Below, in pieces: positions 34,922-45,121 of a DNA stretch of 64,000 nucleotides; within the stretch, counting starts at the first letter, position 1, and every line of letters starts with the position of its first letter. Below the pieces are notes generated by a model. The model ran no database searches and was not told the origin of the DNA. It saw only the letters and a program-made list of their open reading frames with translations. Location of the stretch: contig CAIQRS010000017.1 in the NCBI GenBank assembly GCA_903874275.1, positions 1-64,000 on the forward strand, in the 5' to 3' direction. The position numbers and the translations under genes are program-made. This stretch comes from an uncultured Anaeromyxobacter sp. (GTDB lineage: Bacteria; Myxococcota; Myxococcia; Myxococcales; Anaeromyxobacteraceae).

Positions 34922-36835
34922 TCACGCCGGCAGCGCGCTCGAATCGTCGAGGGTGGTCACGTCCCCGCTGACGCGGCCGGTGATCGCCCACTCGCGCAGC
35001 AGCCGCCGGAGGATCTTCCCGCTGCGGTTCTTGGGGAGGGCCGGGAGGAACCGGACCTCGCGCGGACGCGCCAGCCGTCCGACCTTCTCCTCGACGGAGC
35101 GCACGATCCCGCGCTCCACCTCGGCGCTGGCCTCCTGCCCGGGATGGAGCACCGCGAAGACCAGGATCGCCTCGCCGGACCGCTCGTCGGGCAGGCCGAC
35201 CACGGCGCTCTCCGAGACCGCCGGATGGGCCACGGCCGCGCCCTCGATCTCGGCGGTGCCGATCCGGTGCCCGTTCACCTTGATGACGTCGTCGGTCCGT
35301 CCGAGCAGCCAGATGCAGCCGTCACCGTCCCGTCGCGCCGCGTCTCCGGTGACGAAGGCGCCGGGGACGGAGCTCCAGTAGGTGTCGTGGCAGCGGCGGG
35401 GATCGCCCCAGATTCCCTGGAGCATTCCGGGCCAGGGGCGGCGGATCACCAGCTGGCCGGCGGCCTCGCCCTCGAGCAGCCTGCCCTCCGCGTCGGCGAT
35501 GCCGGCCTCCACGCCGAAGAACGGGAGGGTGGCCGAGCCGGGCCTGGCCGGAGTTGCATAGGGGAAGGGAAAGATCATCGCAGCCCCGGCCTCGGTCTGC
35601 CACCAGGTGTCCACGACCGGGAGCCGTCCACCGCCCACCACCTCCCGGAACCAGCGCCAGACGGTCGGGTTGATGGGCTCACCGACCGAGGCGAGGAGGC
35701 GCAGGGACGAGAGGTCGCGCACGCGCAGGCCGGCGTCGCCCTGCCGGATCCATGCGCGGATGAGCGTCGGTGTGGAGTGGAGCACCGACGGCCGGTGGCG
35801 CTCGACCACGTCCCAGGCCCGGTCCCAGTCCGGAAAGCCCAGCGGTCCCTCGCAGATCACGGTGGCGGCGCCGCTGAGGAGCGGGCCGTACACGGTGTAG
35901 GTGTGGCCGGTGATCCAGGCCGGGTCGGCGGTGCACCATCCGACGTCCCCGGGCCGGAGGTCGAAGGCGTGAAGCGCGGTGAGCGCCGCCTGGACCATGT
36001 AGCCGGCGGTCCCGTGTGCGATCCCCTTTGGCTTCCCGGTCGAGCCGGAGGTGTACATGAGGAAGTGCGTCGCGTCGCTCGCCACCGGGACCGGTGCGGC
36101 CGGCGTCGCGGCGTCGATCGCCTCGTGCCACCAGTGATCCCGGCCGGGAGTCCACGCGACGGGCTCTCCGGTGCGGCGCAGGACCAGCACCCTCTGCACC
36201 AGCGGCGTCCGGCGAGCGGCCGTGTCCACCACGGACTTGAGAGGGAAGGGCTTCCCGTTCCGGAATCCGCCGTCGGCCGTGATCACCACCCGGCTCTGGC
36301 TGTCCTCGATCCGGTCGAGGAGCGCCTGTGCCGGGAAGCCGGCGAAGACGACGTTGTGGACCGCTCCCAGCCGGGCGCAGGCCAGCATGGCGATGGGGAG
36401 TTCCGGGACGATGGGCAGGCAGATGGTGACGCGGTCGCCCGCCTCCACCCCGAGGGCGCGCAGCGCGCCCGCCAGGAGCGCCACCGCGTCGCGAAGTTCA
36501 CGGAAGGTGAATCGGCGCACCTCCTCGGGGCGGCGCCAGGCGTCCACCGCCTCGCTCTCCCAGAGGAGCGCGGCGGCGTTTCCGTGCCCATCGTCCACCC
36601 AGCGGTCGAGCGCATTCTCCGATACGTTGAGCCGCCCTCCCGGGAACCAGCGGGCCGCCGGCCCGTCGCCCTCGAGGACCCGGTCCGGCGGTCGGTTCCA
36701 GCGGAACCGGGCGATCCGCTCGCGCCAGAACCCCTCCGGGTCGGCCAGGCTCCGGGCGTGGAGCAGGCGATAGGCCGCGAGGTCCGGCACCTCGACGGGA
36801 CGGGGTGGGGGCGGCGGAGCCACGGCCCCGTTCAT
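34922..36835 (-). CDS. Acetyl-CoA synthetase-like AMP-forming CoA ligase
   Basis: 637 residues from ATG 36835, which overlaps the permease stop (ATGA). ACS family features: RLNVSENALDRWV, CLPIVPELPIAMLACARLGAVHNVVFAGF, YTSGSTGKPKGIAHG, CTADPAWITGHTYTVYGPL, DTWWQTEAG, WLLGRTDDVIKVNGHRIGTAEIE and the acetylatable Lys region PKNRSGKILRRLL. WWQTEAG instead of the usual WWQTETG hints at a substrate other than acetate. It ends an operon that encodes a whole sulfonate-type transporter, so it may activate the imported acid; sulfoacetate-like substrates are one possibility. Confidence 0.88.
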   Translation of the reverse strand: MNGAVAPPPPPRPVEVPDLAAYRLLHARSLADPEGFWRERIARFRWNRPPDRVLEGDGPAARWFPGGRLNVSENALDRWVDDGHGNAAALLWESEAVDAWRRPEEVRRFTFRELRDAVALLAGALRALGVEAGDRVTICLPIVPELPIAMLACARLGAVHNVVFAGFPAQALLDRIEDSQSRVVITADGGFRNGKPFPLKSVVDTAARRTPLVQRVLVLRRTGEPVAWTPGRDHWWHEAIDAATPAAPVPVASDATHFLMYTSGSTGKPKGIAHGTAGYMVQAALTALHAFDLRPGDVGWCTADPAWITGHTYTVYGPLLSGAATVICEGPLGFPDWDRAWDVVERHRPSVLHSTPTLIRAWIRQGDAGLRVRDLSSLRLLASVGEPINPTVWRWFREVVGGGRLPVVDTWWQTEAGAAMIFPFPYATPARPGSATLPFFGVEAGIADAEGRLLEGEAAGQLVIRRPWPGMLQGIWGDPRRCHDTYWSSVPGAFVTGDAARRDGDGCIWLLGRTDDVIKVNGHRIGTAEIEGAAVAHPAVSESAVVGLPDERSGEAILVFAVLHPGQEASAEVERGIVRSVEEKVGRLARPREVRFLPALPKNRSGKILRRLLREWAITGRVSGDVTTLDDSSALPA

Positions 36836-37671
36836 GTGGCCCGTCCGCGCCGGAAGCGTCGTCCCCCGAGGACGAGCAGGCTGTCGGTGGCCTTTCCCAG
36901 GAGGGCGAAGAGGACGAGGCTGGCCAGGATCAGGTCGGCCCGGCTCGACGCCTGGCCGTCGATCATGACGTATCCCAGGCCGCGGCTGGCCCCCATGATC
37001 TCGGCGGCGACGACGAACATCCAGGCCAGCCCGAGCCCCCCGCGCAGGCCGACCAGGTAGGCGGGCATCGTGGCCGGAAGGAGCACCCTGCGCACGAGCG
37101 CCAGGCCGCGATAGCCGTAGACGTGGCCGACCTCGACCAGCTTGGGATCGATGTCGAGGATCCCCTGGACGAGGTTCAGGTAGACCGGGAAGAAGGCCCC
37201 CACCGCGATGAGCGTGACCTTCGAGGCCTCCTGGATGCCCAGCCAGAGCAGGAAGAGGGGGATCCACGCCATCGAGGGGATGTTGCGCAGCGCCTGCAGC
37301 GTCGGATCGAGCAGCGCGCGCAGGGACGCCGAGGCGCCGGTGAGGACGCCGAGGACGGTGGCTGCGGCGACGCCGAGAACGAACCCGGCCAGGACCCGCG
37401 CCAGCGTGGCGGTGAGGTGCCCCCAGAGCTCGCCGGACGAGGCCAGATCGCGGATGGCGTCCGCGATCACGGTCGGCGCCGGGAGCCAGTTGGGCGGGAG
37501 GAAGCCGGTCCGCGCCAGCACCTCCCAGAGGATGAGCGCGAGGGTCGGCAGGAGGAGGCCCGCCGCCGGCCCCCACTCCGAGACCGGGCGGAAGCGCGGG
37601 CCGGGAGCGCGAGCGGACCTCGCCGCCTGCGGTACGGCTCCCTCGATCGTCGTGGGCTGCGAGCCGGCCAC
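36832..37671 (-). CDS. NitT/TauT-family ABC transporter permease (system 2)
   Basis: 279 residues from a GTG start. Six spans and the SsuC-type pattern NIPSMAWIPLFLLWLGIQEASKVTLIAVGAFFPVYLNLVQGI, VGHVYGYRGLALVRRVLLPATMPAYLVGLRGGLGLAWMFVVAAEIMGASRGLGYVMIDGQ. This is a close match to aliphatic sulfonate permeases. It lies between its binding protein (8 bp upstream) and the CoA ligase, with which it overlaps by 4 bp. Confidence 0.92.
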   Translation of the reverse strand: MAGSQPTTIEGAVPQAARSARAPGPRFRPVSEWGPAAGLLLPTLALILWEVLARTGFLPPNWLPAPTVIADAIRDLASSGELWGHLTATLARVLAGFVLGVAAATVLGVLTGASASLRALLDPTLQALRNIPSMAWIPLFLLWLGIQEASKVTLIAVGAFFPVYLNLVQGILDIDPKLVEVGHVYGYRGLALVRRVLLPATMPAYLVGLRGGLGLAWMFVVAAEIMGASRGLGYVMIDGQASSRADLILASLVLFALLGKATDSLLVLGGRRFRRGRAT

Positions 37672-37679
37672 CGTCGGGC

Positions 37680-38654
37680 TCAGTTGGCCAGCCGGGCCGA
37701 GAAGGTCGGGTCGATCAGGGCCTTCACCACCGCGCCCACGTCCACGTCGGGCTTCACGACGCCGCCCTTCTTCAGCACCTCCCCGGCGGCCAGGATGGAG
37801 GCGGCCTGCTTCTCCCCGATCACGCCCGAGCTGATGTCGGTGCGGCCGATGACGACCACCGCCACCGGGTCGCTGAGATGGGCCTCCTTCGCCAGAGCCG
37901 CCTTCAGCTCGTCCGGGTGGGCGATGGAATACTTGCGGGCCTTCTCGTAGGAGGCCAGCACGCGGTCCACGATCTCGGGGTGCTTCTGGGCGAACTCCTC
38001 GCGGACGTTGAGAACGCCGTAGGTGTTCCAGTCAGGGCTCCGGAAGAAGAGCTTCGAGCCCTTCTCGACCTCCGTGGTGGCCATGAGCGGGTCCAGGCCG
38101 GACCAGGCCGCCACGTCGCCGCGCTCCAGCGCGGTCTTCCCGTCCGGGTGCTGCAACGGGACGATCTCGACGTCCTTGTCGGTGAGCCCCACCGATGCGA
38201 GCGAGCGCACCAGGAAGACGAAGGGGTCCGTGCCGCGGGTGACCGCGACCTTCTTCCCCTTGAGATCCTCGATCCGGTTCACGCCACTCCCCGGGGTGGT
38301 CACGAGCGCGGTCCACTCCGGCTTCGAGTAGACGTAGACGGAACGGATGGGGTTCCCGTTCGACCGGGCGATGAGCGCCGCGGCGCCGGCCGTCGAGCCG
38401 AAGTCCACGCTCTTCGAGTTGAGGAGCTCGAGGGACTTGTTCGACCCGAGGCTCTTCACCCATTCGACCTTGATGCCGTCCCTCGCCAGGTCCTGGTCGA
38501 GGATCCCCTTCTCCTTGAGGAGCAGGCCGACCGGGTTGTAGGTGGCGTAGTCCAGCTTCACGACCGTGGGCCGGTCCGCCTTCTGGCAGGCGACGAGCGG
38601 CAGGACCGAGGCGAGGGCTGCGGCGAGGGCGATGCGGCGAATCGAAGGGATCAC
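37680..38654 (-). CDS. Sulfonate-type substrate-binding lipoprotein (system 2)
   Basis: 324 residues. The signal ends in a lipobox (LPLVACQ, Cys about residue 23), so the protein is membrane-anchored, unlike the binding protein of system 1. SsuA-like segments: LDYATYNPVGLLLKEKGILDQDLARDGIKVEWVKSLGSNKSLELLNSKSVDFGSTAGAAALIARSNGNPI, DLKGKKVAVTRGTDPFVFLVRSLASVGL and DVAAWSGLDPLMATTEVEKG. The ligand is likely an anionic sulfonate. Second gene in the ATPase/binding protein/permease/ligase operon. Confidence 0.92.
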   Translation of the reverse strand: MIPSIRRIALAAALASVLPLVACQKADRPTVVKLDYATYNPVGLLLKEKGILDQDLARDGIKVEWVKSLGSNKSLELLNSKSVDFGSTAGAAALIARSNGNPIRSVYVYSKPEWTALVTTPGSGVNRIEDLKGKKVAVTRGTDPFVFLVRSLASVGLTDKDVEIVPLQHPDGKTALERGDVAAWSGLDPLMATTEVEKGSKLFFRSPDWNTYGVLNVREEFAQKHPEIVDRVLASYEKARKYSIAHPDELKAALAKEAHLSDPVAVVVIGRTDISSGVIGEKQAASILAAGEVLKKGGVVKPDVDVGAVVKALIDPTFSARLAN

Positions 38655-38670
38655 GTCATTCTCCTCTGGG

Positions 38671-39471
38671 TCAGATCTGGAACTCGGGCTCGCGCCCTCG
38701 GCTCTGGAAGAACTCCTGGTGGACCGCCTTGCGAAGCGAGGCGAACTCCCAGCTGGTCCGGTCGCGCGGGCGCGGCAGCTCGACGGGGATGACCCGGCGC
38801 ACCCTGCCCGGGCGGCTCGACATCACCACCACCCGGTCGCCGAGGAAGACCGCCTCGTCGATGTCGTGGGTGACGAGCACCAGCGTGGTCCGCTCCGCTT
38901 CCCAGATGCGCAGGACCTCGTCCTGCATCTGCATCCGCGTGAAGGCGTCGAGCGCGCCGAACGGCTCGTCGAGGAGCAGCACCGCCGGACGCGGTGCCAG
39001 GGCGCGGGCGATGGCCACCCGCTGGGCCATGCCGCCGGACAGCTGGGAAGGGTAGCAGCGCTCGAAACCCTGCAGTCCGACCAGGGCCACGTGCTCGGCA
39101 ACGGTGCGGAGCCTGGACTCGGGGTCGAGGTGGGGCACGGCGAACGCGATGTTCTGCTCGACCGTGAGCCAGGGGAGGAGCCGGTGCTCCTGGAAGACCA
39201 CGCCCCGATCCGTTCCAGGGCCGGTCACAGGACGCCCGGCCACCTCGACCGTCCCCCCGTGCCGTTGCTCGAGGCCGGCGACGATCCGGAGCAGGGTGCT
39301 CTTTCCGCATCCGCTGGCGCCAACCACCGCGAGCACCTCGCCCGGGGCGACCTCCAGGTCCACGTCCTGGAGCGCGACGAGGTCGTCGGCCCGCCCCGGC
39401 CGGGGGTAGGTCTTGGAGATCCGGCGCAGCCGGATGGCGCTCTCGTCGCTGGATGGCGTGCGCGATGGCAT
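38671..39471 (-). CDS. NitT/TauT-family ABC transporter ATPase (system 2)
   Basis: 266 residues. Walker A GASGCGKST, Q-loop FQEHRLLPW, signature LSGGMAQRVAIAR, Walker B VLLLDEPFGALD and H-loop LVTHDIDEAVFLGDRVVVMSSRPGRV, as in SsuB/TauB. It heads the four-gene operon of system 2. The start codon lies within a third weak copy of the regulon 14-mer (39464-39477), and stronger copies are upstream. Confidence 0.93.
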   Translation of the reverse strand: MPSRTPSSDESAIRLRRISKTYPRPGRADDLVALQDVDLEVAPGEVLAVVGASGCGKSTLLRIVAGLEQRHGGTVEVAGRPVTGPGTDRGVVFQEHRLLPWLTVEQNIAFAVPHLDPESRLRTVAEHVALVGLQGFERCYPSQLSGGMAQRVAIARALAPRPAVLLLDEPFGALDAFTRMQMQDEVLRIWEAERTTLVLVTHDIDEAVFLGDRVVVMSSRPGRVRRVIPVELPRPRDRTSWEFASLRKAVHQEFFQSRGREPEFQI

Positions 39472-39483
39472 AGCGGATGGTCA

Positions 39484-39535
39484 TCTCATATGACGGACGC
39501 ATCCGCGATGTCAACAGCCTGTCCGCGATAACGGA
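39484..39535 (-). promoter_or_regulatory. Sulfur-regulon sites D with promoter
   Basis: Two 14-mers fit the consensus on the minus strand: TCCGTTATCGCGGA (39535-39522, one mismatch) and TCCGTCATATGAGA (39497-39484, two mismatches). A perfect TTGACA (39514-39509) lies between them, with TATGAG about 18 bp on as a -10 overlapping the second copy. Two sites flanking a -35 suggest cooperative binding. Confidence 0.65.
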
Positions 39536-39579
39536 TTCAGTCGGCCGGACGCCTCGCAGCCCCCTGGCTCCCGGCTGGA

Positions 39580-40713
39580 TCAGTACCGGGGGATCGAAGG
39601 GTCCACGTCGGCGGCGTAGCGGAGGATGCCGCCCGCCAGCGAGGAGACGCGCGAGAAGCCGGCGGCGCGGAGCAGCTTCCCGGCGGTCTGGCTGCGGACA
39701 CCGCTCCGGCAGAAGGCGACCACCTCGCTCGCGCGGTCGAGCCGCGAGATCTCGCCCTGCAGCCGCGACAGGGGGGCCAGCAGGGCGCCGGGGAGGCGGG
39801 CGATCTCCCATTCGTGGGGCTCGCGGACGTCGAGGAGGGTGATGGCCTCTCCCCGGCCGAGCCGGGCGACGAGATCGGTGGGTGTGACCTCCGGGATCGG
39901 TTCCTCCAGGGCGACCGGCGCGCAGGCGACGACCTCCTCGCGCAGTTCCCGGATCGTCCGGGTCCCGCAGGCCGGACAGCCCGGGTCCTTCCGCACGTTC
40001 ACCGTCCGGAACTCCATGGCGAGCGCATCGACGAGGAGGAGGCGGCCGACGAGGGGCTCTCCGATGCCGGCCACCAGCTTGAGCGCCTCGGTGGCCTGGA
40101 TGGTGCCGAGCAGGCCGGGGAGCACGCCGAGCACGCCCCCGTCCGCGCACGAGGGGACCTCCCCGGGCGCCGGAGGCGAGGGGTAGAGGCAGCGGTAGCA
40201 GGGACCCCCTGGAGCGCAGAAGACCGACGCCTGGCCGTCGAAGCGATAGATGCTCGCGTGCACGTTTGGGCGCCCGGCCAGCACGCAGGCGTCGGATACC
40301 AGGTACCGGGTGGTGAAGCTGTCGGAACCGTCCACCACCAGGTCGTGGTCGCGGACCAGCGCGAGCCCGTTCGCGGCCCCGAACCGGACATCGTGGAGGG
40401 CCAGGGAGAGGTGCGGGTTCACATCGAGCAGCCGGTCCCGGGCCGACTCGGTCTTGGGGCGTCCCACGTCCCGGGTGCCGTGGAGGACCTGACGCTGGAG
40501 GTTGGTCACCTCGACCACGTCGAAGTCCACGATCGACAGGCGCCCCACTCCGGCGGCGGCCAGGTAGAGCGCCGCCGGGGAACCGAGGCCGCCCGCTCCG
40601 ACGAGCAGGATGCGCGCCCGCTTGATGCGCCGCTGCCCCTCCATCCCGACCTGGGGCAGGGAAAGATGGCGCGCGTAGCGCAGGACCTCGTCTGGGCCGA
40701 GGGTGGGCAGCAC
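39580..40713 (-). CDS. moeB: MoeB/ThiF-type E1 enzyme fused to rhodanese domain
   Basis: 377 residues. The adenylation domain has GAGGLGSP (residues 39-46), catalytic Cys189 (PSCADGG), and a zinc site from Cys172, Cys175, Cys246 and Cys249. Residues about 275-377 are a rhodanese domain with active-site Cys335 in VAFCRSGVRS. The same fusion occurs in MoeZ and MOCS3, which adenylate then thiocarboxylate small ubiquitin-like sulfur carriers. It follows cysteine synthase and metY on the same strand (39 bp after the former), so the carrier may feed amino-acid synthesis. No ThiS/MoaD-like carrier gene is seen here. Confidence 0.93.
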   Translation of the reverse strand: MLPTLGPDEVLRYARHLSLPQVGMEGQRRIKRARILLVGAGGLGSPAALYLAAAGVGRLSIVDFDVVEVTNLQRQVLHGTRDVGRPKTESARDRLLDVNPHLSLALHDVRFGAANGLALVRDHDLVVDGSDSFTTRYLVSDACVLAGRPNVHASIYRFDGQASVFCAPGGPCYRCLYPSPPAPGEVPSCADGGVLGVLPGLLGTIQATEALKLVAGIGEPLVGRLLLVDALAMEFRTVNVRKDPGCPACGTRTIRELREEVVACAPVALEEPIPEVTPTDLVARLGRGEAITLLDVREPHEWEIARLPGALLAPLSRLQGEISRLDRASEVVAFCRSGVRSQTAGKLLRAAGFSRVSSLAGGILRYAADVDPSIPRY

Positions 40714-40752
40714 CCCCGATCCTCTAGGCGAAAGCCCGGGCGATCGCCACCG

Positions 40753-42126
40753 TCATGACAGCCGTCGCCGCAGGTGCTGGAGCAGGTCGATCCGGGTGAC
40801 GAGCCCGAGGAACGTCTCGCCGTCGAGGAGGATGGGCACCATTCCGTCCTCGAAGAGGGGGAGCAGGTCCCGGAGCGGGGTCAGCGGGCTCACCGTGTGC
40901 AGCCGCGTGGACATGACGGCCGCCACCGGTTCCCGGAGCCGCTGCTCCGAGTCGAAGGCGGCCACCAGGAGGTCGGACTCGTCCACCAGCCCCACGATGC
41001 GCTCCCCGTCGAGGACCGGGAGCTGGGACACGTCGTGGAGCTTCATCCGTCCGTAGGCCACGAGCAGGGTGTCGTCCGGGCCGACCGAGACCACCGCTCC
41101 CTCGGCCTGCCGGCGAGCCACCAGGTCGCGCAGGTCCCCCGAAGGCGCCCGGTCGATCAGCCCCTGGTCGTTCATCCACTGGTCGTCGAACTGCTTGGAG
41201 AGGTACTTGGCCCCGCTGTCGCAGACCAGGGTGCAGACGCGCCTGGGACGGTCCTGCTCCCTGCAGTAGCGGAGCGCCGCGGCGAGAAGCGTTCCGGAGG
41301 AGGAGCCGGCCAGGATGCCGGTGGCCCGCAGGAGCGCGCGCGCGGTGTCGAGGCTCTCGCGGTCGGGGATGGTGTAGGCGCGCCGGACCCGGGAGAGGTC
41401 GCAGATGGGCGGCAGGAAGTCCTCGCCGATCCCCTCGACGAGCCACGAGCCCGCCTTGCCCAGGGTCCCGGTGGCGACGTATCCGGCCAGCACCGAGCCC
41501 TCCGGGTCGGCCAGCACCATCTCGCATCCCGGCATCGCCTTCGCGAAATGGCGGGAGAGCCCGGTGACGGTTCCTCCCGATCCCACCCCGCAGATCATGG
41601 CGTCGAGCAGCCCCTCGAACTGCCCCACCAGCTCCGGGCCGGTGGTCTCCTCGTGGGCCCGGGGGTTGGCGGGGTTCTCGAACTGGTTGACGAAGAAGGC
41701 CCCTTCCTCGTCGGCGATGCGGCGGGCCAGGTCCTGGTAGTACTCCGGGTGACCCTTCTCCACGTCGGAGCGGGTCATCACCACCCGGGCGCCGAGCGCC
41801 TTCAGGTGGAAGATCTTCTCCCGGCTCATCTTGTCGGGGATGACCAGCGTGAGCCGGTAGCCGCGCTGCGACGCCACCAGGGCGAGCCCGAGGCCGGTGT
41901 TTCCGGCCGTGGCCTCGACCAGGTGGCCATTCCCGAGGCGCCCCTCGCGCTCGGCCGCCTCGATCATCGACCTGCCGATCCGGTCCTTGATCGAGCCACC
42001 CGGGTTCTGGCTCTCGAGCTTCACCCACAACTCGCACGGGCCGGTGTCGAGGCCTCGGACCCGGACCACCGGCGTGCCGCCGATGAGATCCAGGACCGAG
42101 GTGGCTCGTGCGGGTGCGAGGGGCAT
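40753..42126 (-). CDS. PLP-dependent cysteine/cystathionine synthase with CBS domains
   Basis: 457 residues. The PLP lysine is Lys47 in NPGGSIKDR, the asparagine loop TAGNTGLGLA and the phosphate cradle GVGSGGTVTG are intact. Residues about 330-457 hold a tandem CBS pair (VSVGPDDTLLVAYGRMKLHDVSQLPVLDGERIVGLVDESDLL and PVAAVMSTRLHTVSPLTPLRDLLPLFEDGMVPILLDGETFLGLVTRIDLLQHL). Such proteins act as cysteine synthase or cystathionine beta-synthase; CBS domains often bind S-adenosylmethionine or adenylates. Adjacent metY (15 bp upstream) and MoeB-rhodanese favour sulfur assimilation. Confidence 0.92.
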   Translation of the reverse strand: MPLAPARATSVLDLIGGTPVVRVRGLDTGPCELWVKLESQNPGGSIKDRIGRSMIEAAEREGRLGNGHLVEATAGNTGLGLALVASQRGYRLTLVIPDKMSREKIFHLKALGARVVMTRSDVEKGHPEYYQDLARRIADEEGAFFVNQFENPANPRAHEETTGPELVGQFEGLLDAMICGVGSGGTVTGLSRHFAKAMPGCEMVLADPEGSVLAGYVATGTLGKAGSWLVEGIGEDFLPPICDLSRVRRAYTIPDRESLDTARALLRATGILAGSSSGTLLAAALRYCREQDRPRRVCTLVCDSGAKYLSKQFDDQWMNDQGLIDRAPSGDLRDLVARRQAEGAVVSVGPDDTLLVAYGRMKLHDVSQLPVLDGERIVGLVDESDLLVAAFDSEQRLREPVAAVMSTRLHTVSPLTPLRDLLPLFEDGMVPILLDGETFLGLVTRIDLLQHLRRRLS

Positions 42127-42141
42127 GGCGGGGAGGGTGGA

Positions 42142-43554
<1,413 letters not shown>

Positions 43555-43965
43555 CTAGCCGGCGACGACCTTGACCGCCACGGTCCGCACCCTCGGCCCG
43601 TCGAACTCGCAGAGAAAGACCCCCTGCCAGGTCCCCAGGACCGGGGTGCCGCGCTCGACGATCAGCGTGGCCGATGTCCCGACCAGCGCCGCTTTCACGT
43701 GGGCGTCGGAATTTCCCTCGCCGTGACGGTACATGCCCCGCGCGGCGCGGCGGGGCACCGCGTTCTCGAGGGCCAGCAGGAGGTCCCGGGCCACGTCGGG
43801 GTCGGCGTTCTCCTGCACGGTGATCCCCGCGGTGGTGTGCGCGCTCCAGACCACCGCGATCCCCTCCGCGATGGCGGACGCCCGGATGGCGTCGCGCACC
43901 TGCGCGGTGATCTCGACGAGCTGGCAGGCAGCGCCGGTGTGGACCTCGAGGCGGACGACGGGCAT
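43555..43965 (-). CDS. YjbQ/UPF0047 family protein
   Basis: 136 residues, the typical length. The conserved His/Glu/Asp set appears in VWSAHTTAGITVQENADPDVARDLL, YRHGEGNSDAHVKAALVG and PVLGTWQGVFLCEFDGPR. YjbQ proteins show weak thiamine phosphate synthase activity but their true role is uncertain. It is not obviously part of the sulfur regulon: the ArsA-like genes lie upstream on the same strand, 13 bp away. Confidence 0.92.
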   Translation of the reverse strand: MPVVRLEVHTGAACQLVEITAQVRDAIRASAIAEGIAVVWSAHTTAGITVQENADPDVARDLLLALENAVPRRAARGMYRHGEGNSDAHVKAALVGTSATLIVERGTPVLGTWQGVFLCEFDGPRVRTVAVKVVAG

Positions 43966-43978
43966 GGGATTCCCCGGG

Positions 43979-45121
43979 TCAGAGATGGGCGGCCAGCGCG
44001 GCCAGGCCGGCGAGGTCGTGCACGTCCCCCTCCAGGCGGGGCACGGCGACGTGCGGCCCGGAGGCCCCGCGCCGCAACCGCTCCACCTCGCGCGCGTCGG
44101 AGTGGGCGAAGGACTGGTGCTGCGAGAGCGCCAGGGAGAGCCGCTCGGCCAGGTCGAGCCCGCCATCGGCGCCCCCGGATCCCGGTCCGGCGGCGAGCGC
44201 CTCGGCCAGCGGCGACGCGCCCGGCGTCGGGCCCGGGAACGGCCAGAGGTCGGGGGTCACCCGGTTGGCCACCGAGCCGGCCACCGGCATCCCGGCCGTG
44301 CGCAGGTGGTCGTGGAAGAAGAGGGCCTCGTCCACCGAGAGCGGGCTCGGGCTCGCCACCAGCACGAAGCCGACCTCGGGGCGGGTGAGCAGGGAGCGGA
44401 CCTCCGTTGCCCGCTCCTTGAACCCGTCGTACATGCCCTGGAACTGCCCGAGGAAGTCGCCCACGTCGGAGAGGACGTCGGAGCCGGTGAAGCGGGACAG
44501 GGTCTTGGCCACGAACCCGGTGCCCACCTGGAGGAGGCGGGCGCCGAAGCGCCCCGCGTCGAGGGCCGGCGCGAAGAGCTTGCGCGCCGTCTCGTTGCCC
44601 ACGAAGTCGAGGATGCGGTCGGGCGCCTCCAGGAAGTCGAGCGCGTGGGCGGTGGGGGGGGTGTCGAGCACGATCAGGTCGTAGTCACGCTCGGTGGAGA
44701 GCTCGTAGAGCTTCTCCATGGCCATGTACTCCTGCGATCCGGCCAGGGCCCCGGAGACTTGCTGGTAGATGCGGTTTCCCAGGATGCGGTCGCGGGTGGC
44801 GGCGTCGGGTGCGTGGCGCGTCACCAGGTCGTCCCAGGTTCGCTTCACGTCGAGCATCATGGCGAAGAGCTGCCCGGTGGACGCCAGGCCGGCCCGGGTG
44901 AAGGCCTCGGGGGGGACCAGGGCCTCGGCGTTGCCCAGCGTCCCGAGTCCGAGCGCGGTGGCCAGGCGGCGGGCCGGGTCGATGGTGCAGACCAGCGCGC
45001 GCCCGCCCGCCATGGCCCGGGAGAGGGCGATGGCGGCGGCCACCGAGGTCTTGCCCACGCCGCCGCTCCCCACCACGATGGCGATGCGCTTGCCCTGGAG
45101 GGATCGCAGGAGCGCGCCCAT
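43979..45121 (-). CDS. ArsA/Get3-like ATPase, second of a pair
   Basis: 380 residues. The P-loop reads GSGGVGKTS: the signature lysine that usually follows the first glycine (GKGGVGKT) is a serine, so the intermonomer contact typical of ArsA/Get3 is missing. Other family parts remain: TIDPARRLATALG, DLIVLDTPPTAHALDFLEAPDRILDF. It has no arsB, arsR or arsD neighbours, so arsenite export is unlikely. It overlaps the preceding ArsA-like gene by one base (TGATG), suggesting a heteromeric complex with it. Confidence 0.88.
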   Translation of the reverse strand: MGALLRSLQGKRIAIVVGSGGVGKTSVAAAIALSRAMAGGRALVCTIDPARRLATALGLGTLGNAEALVPPEAFTRAGLASTGQLFAMMLDVKRTWDDLVTRHAPDAATRDRILGNRIYQQVSGALAGSQEYMAMEKLYELSTERDYDLIVLDTPPTAHALDFLEAPDRILDFVGNETARKLFAPALDAGRFGARLLQVGTGFVAKTLSRFTGSDVLSDVGDFLGQFQGMYDGFKERATEVRSLLTRPEVGFVLVASPSPLSVDEALFFHDHLRTAGMPVAGSVANRVTPDLWPFPGPTPGASPLAEALAAGPGSGGADGGLDLAERLSLALSQHQSFAHSDAREVERLRRGASGPHVAVPRLEGDVHDLAGLAALAAHL

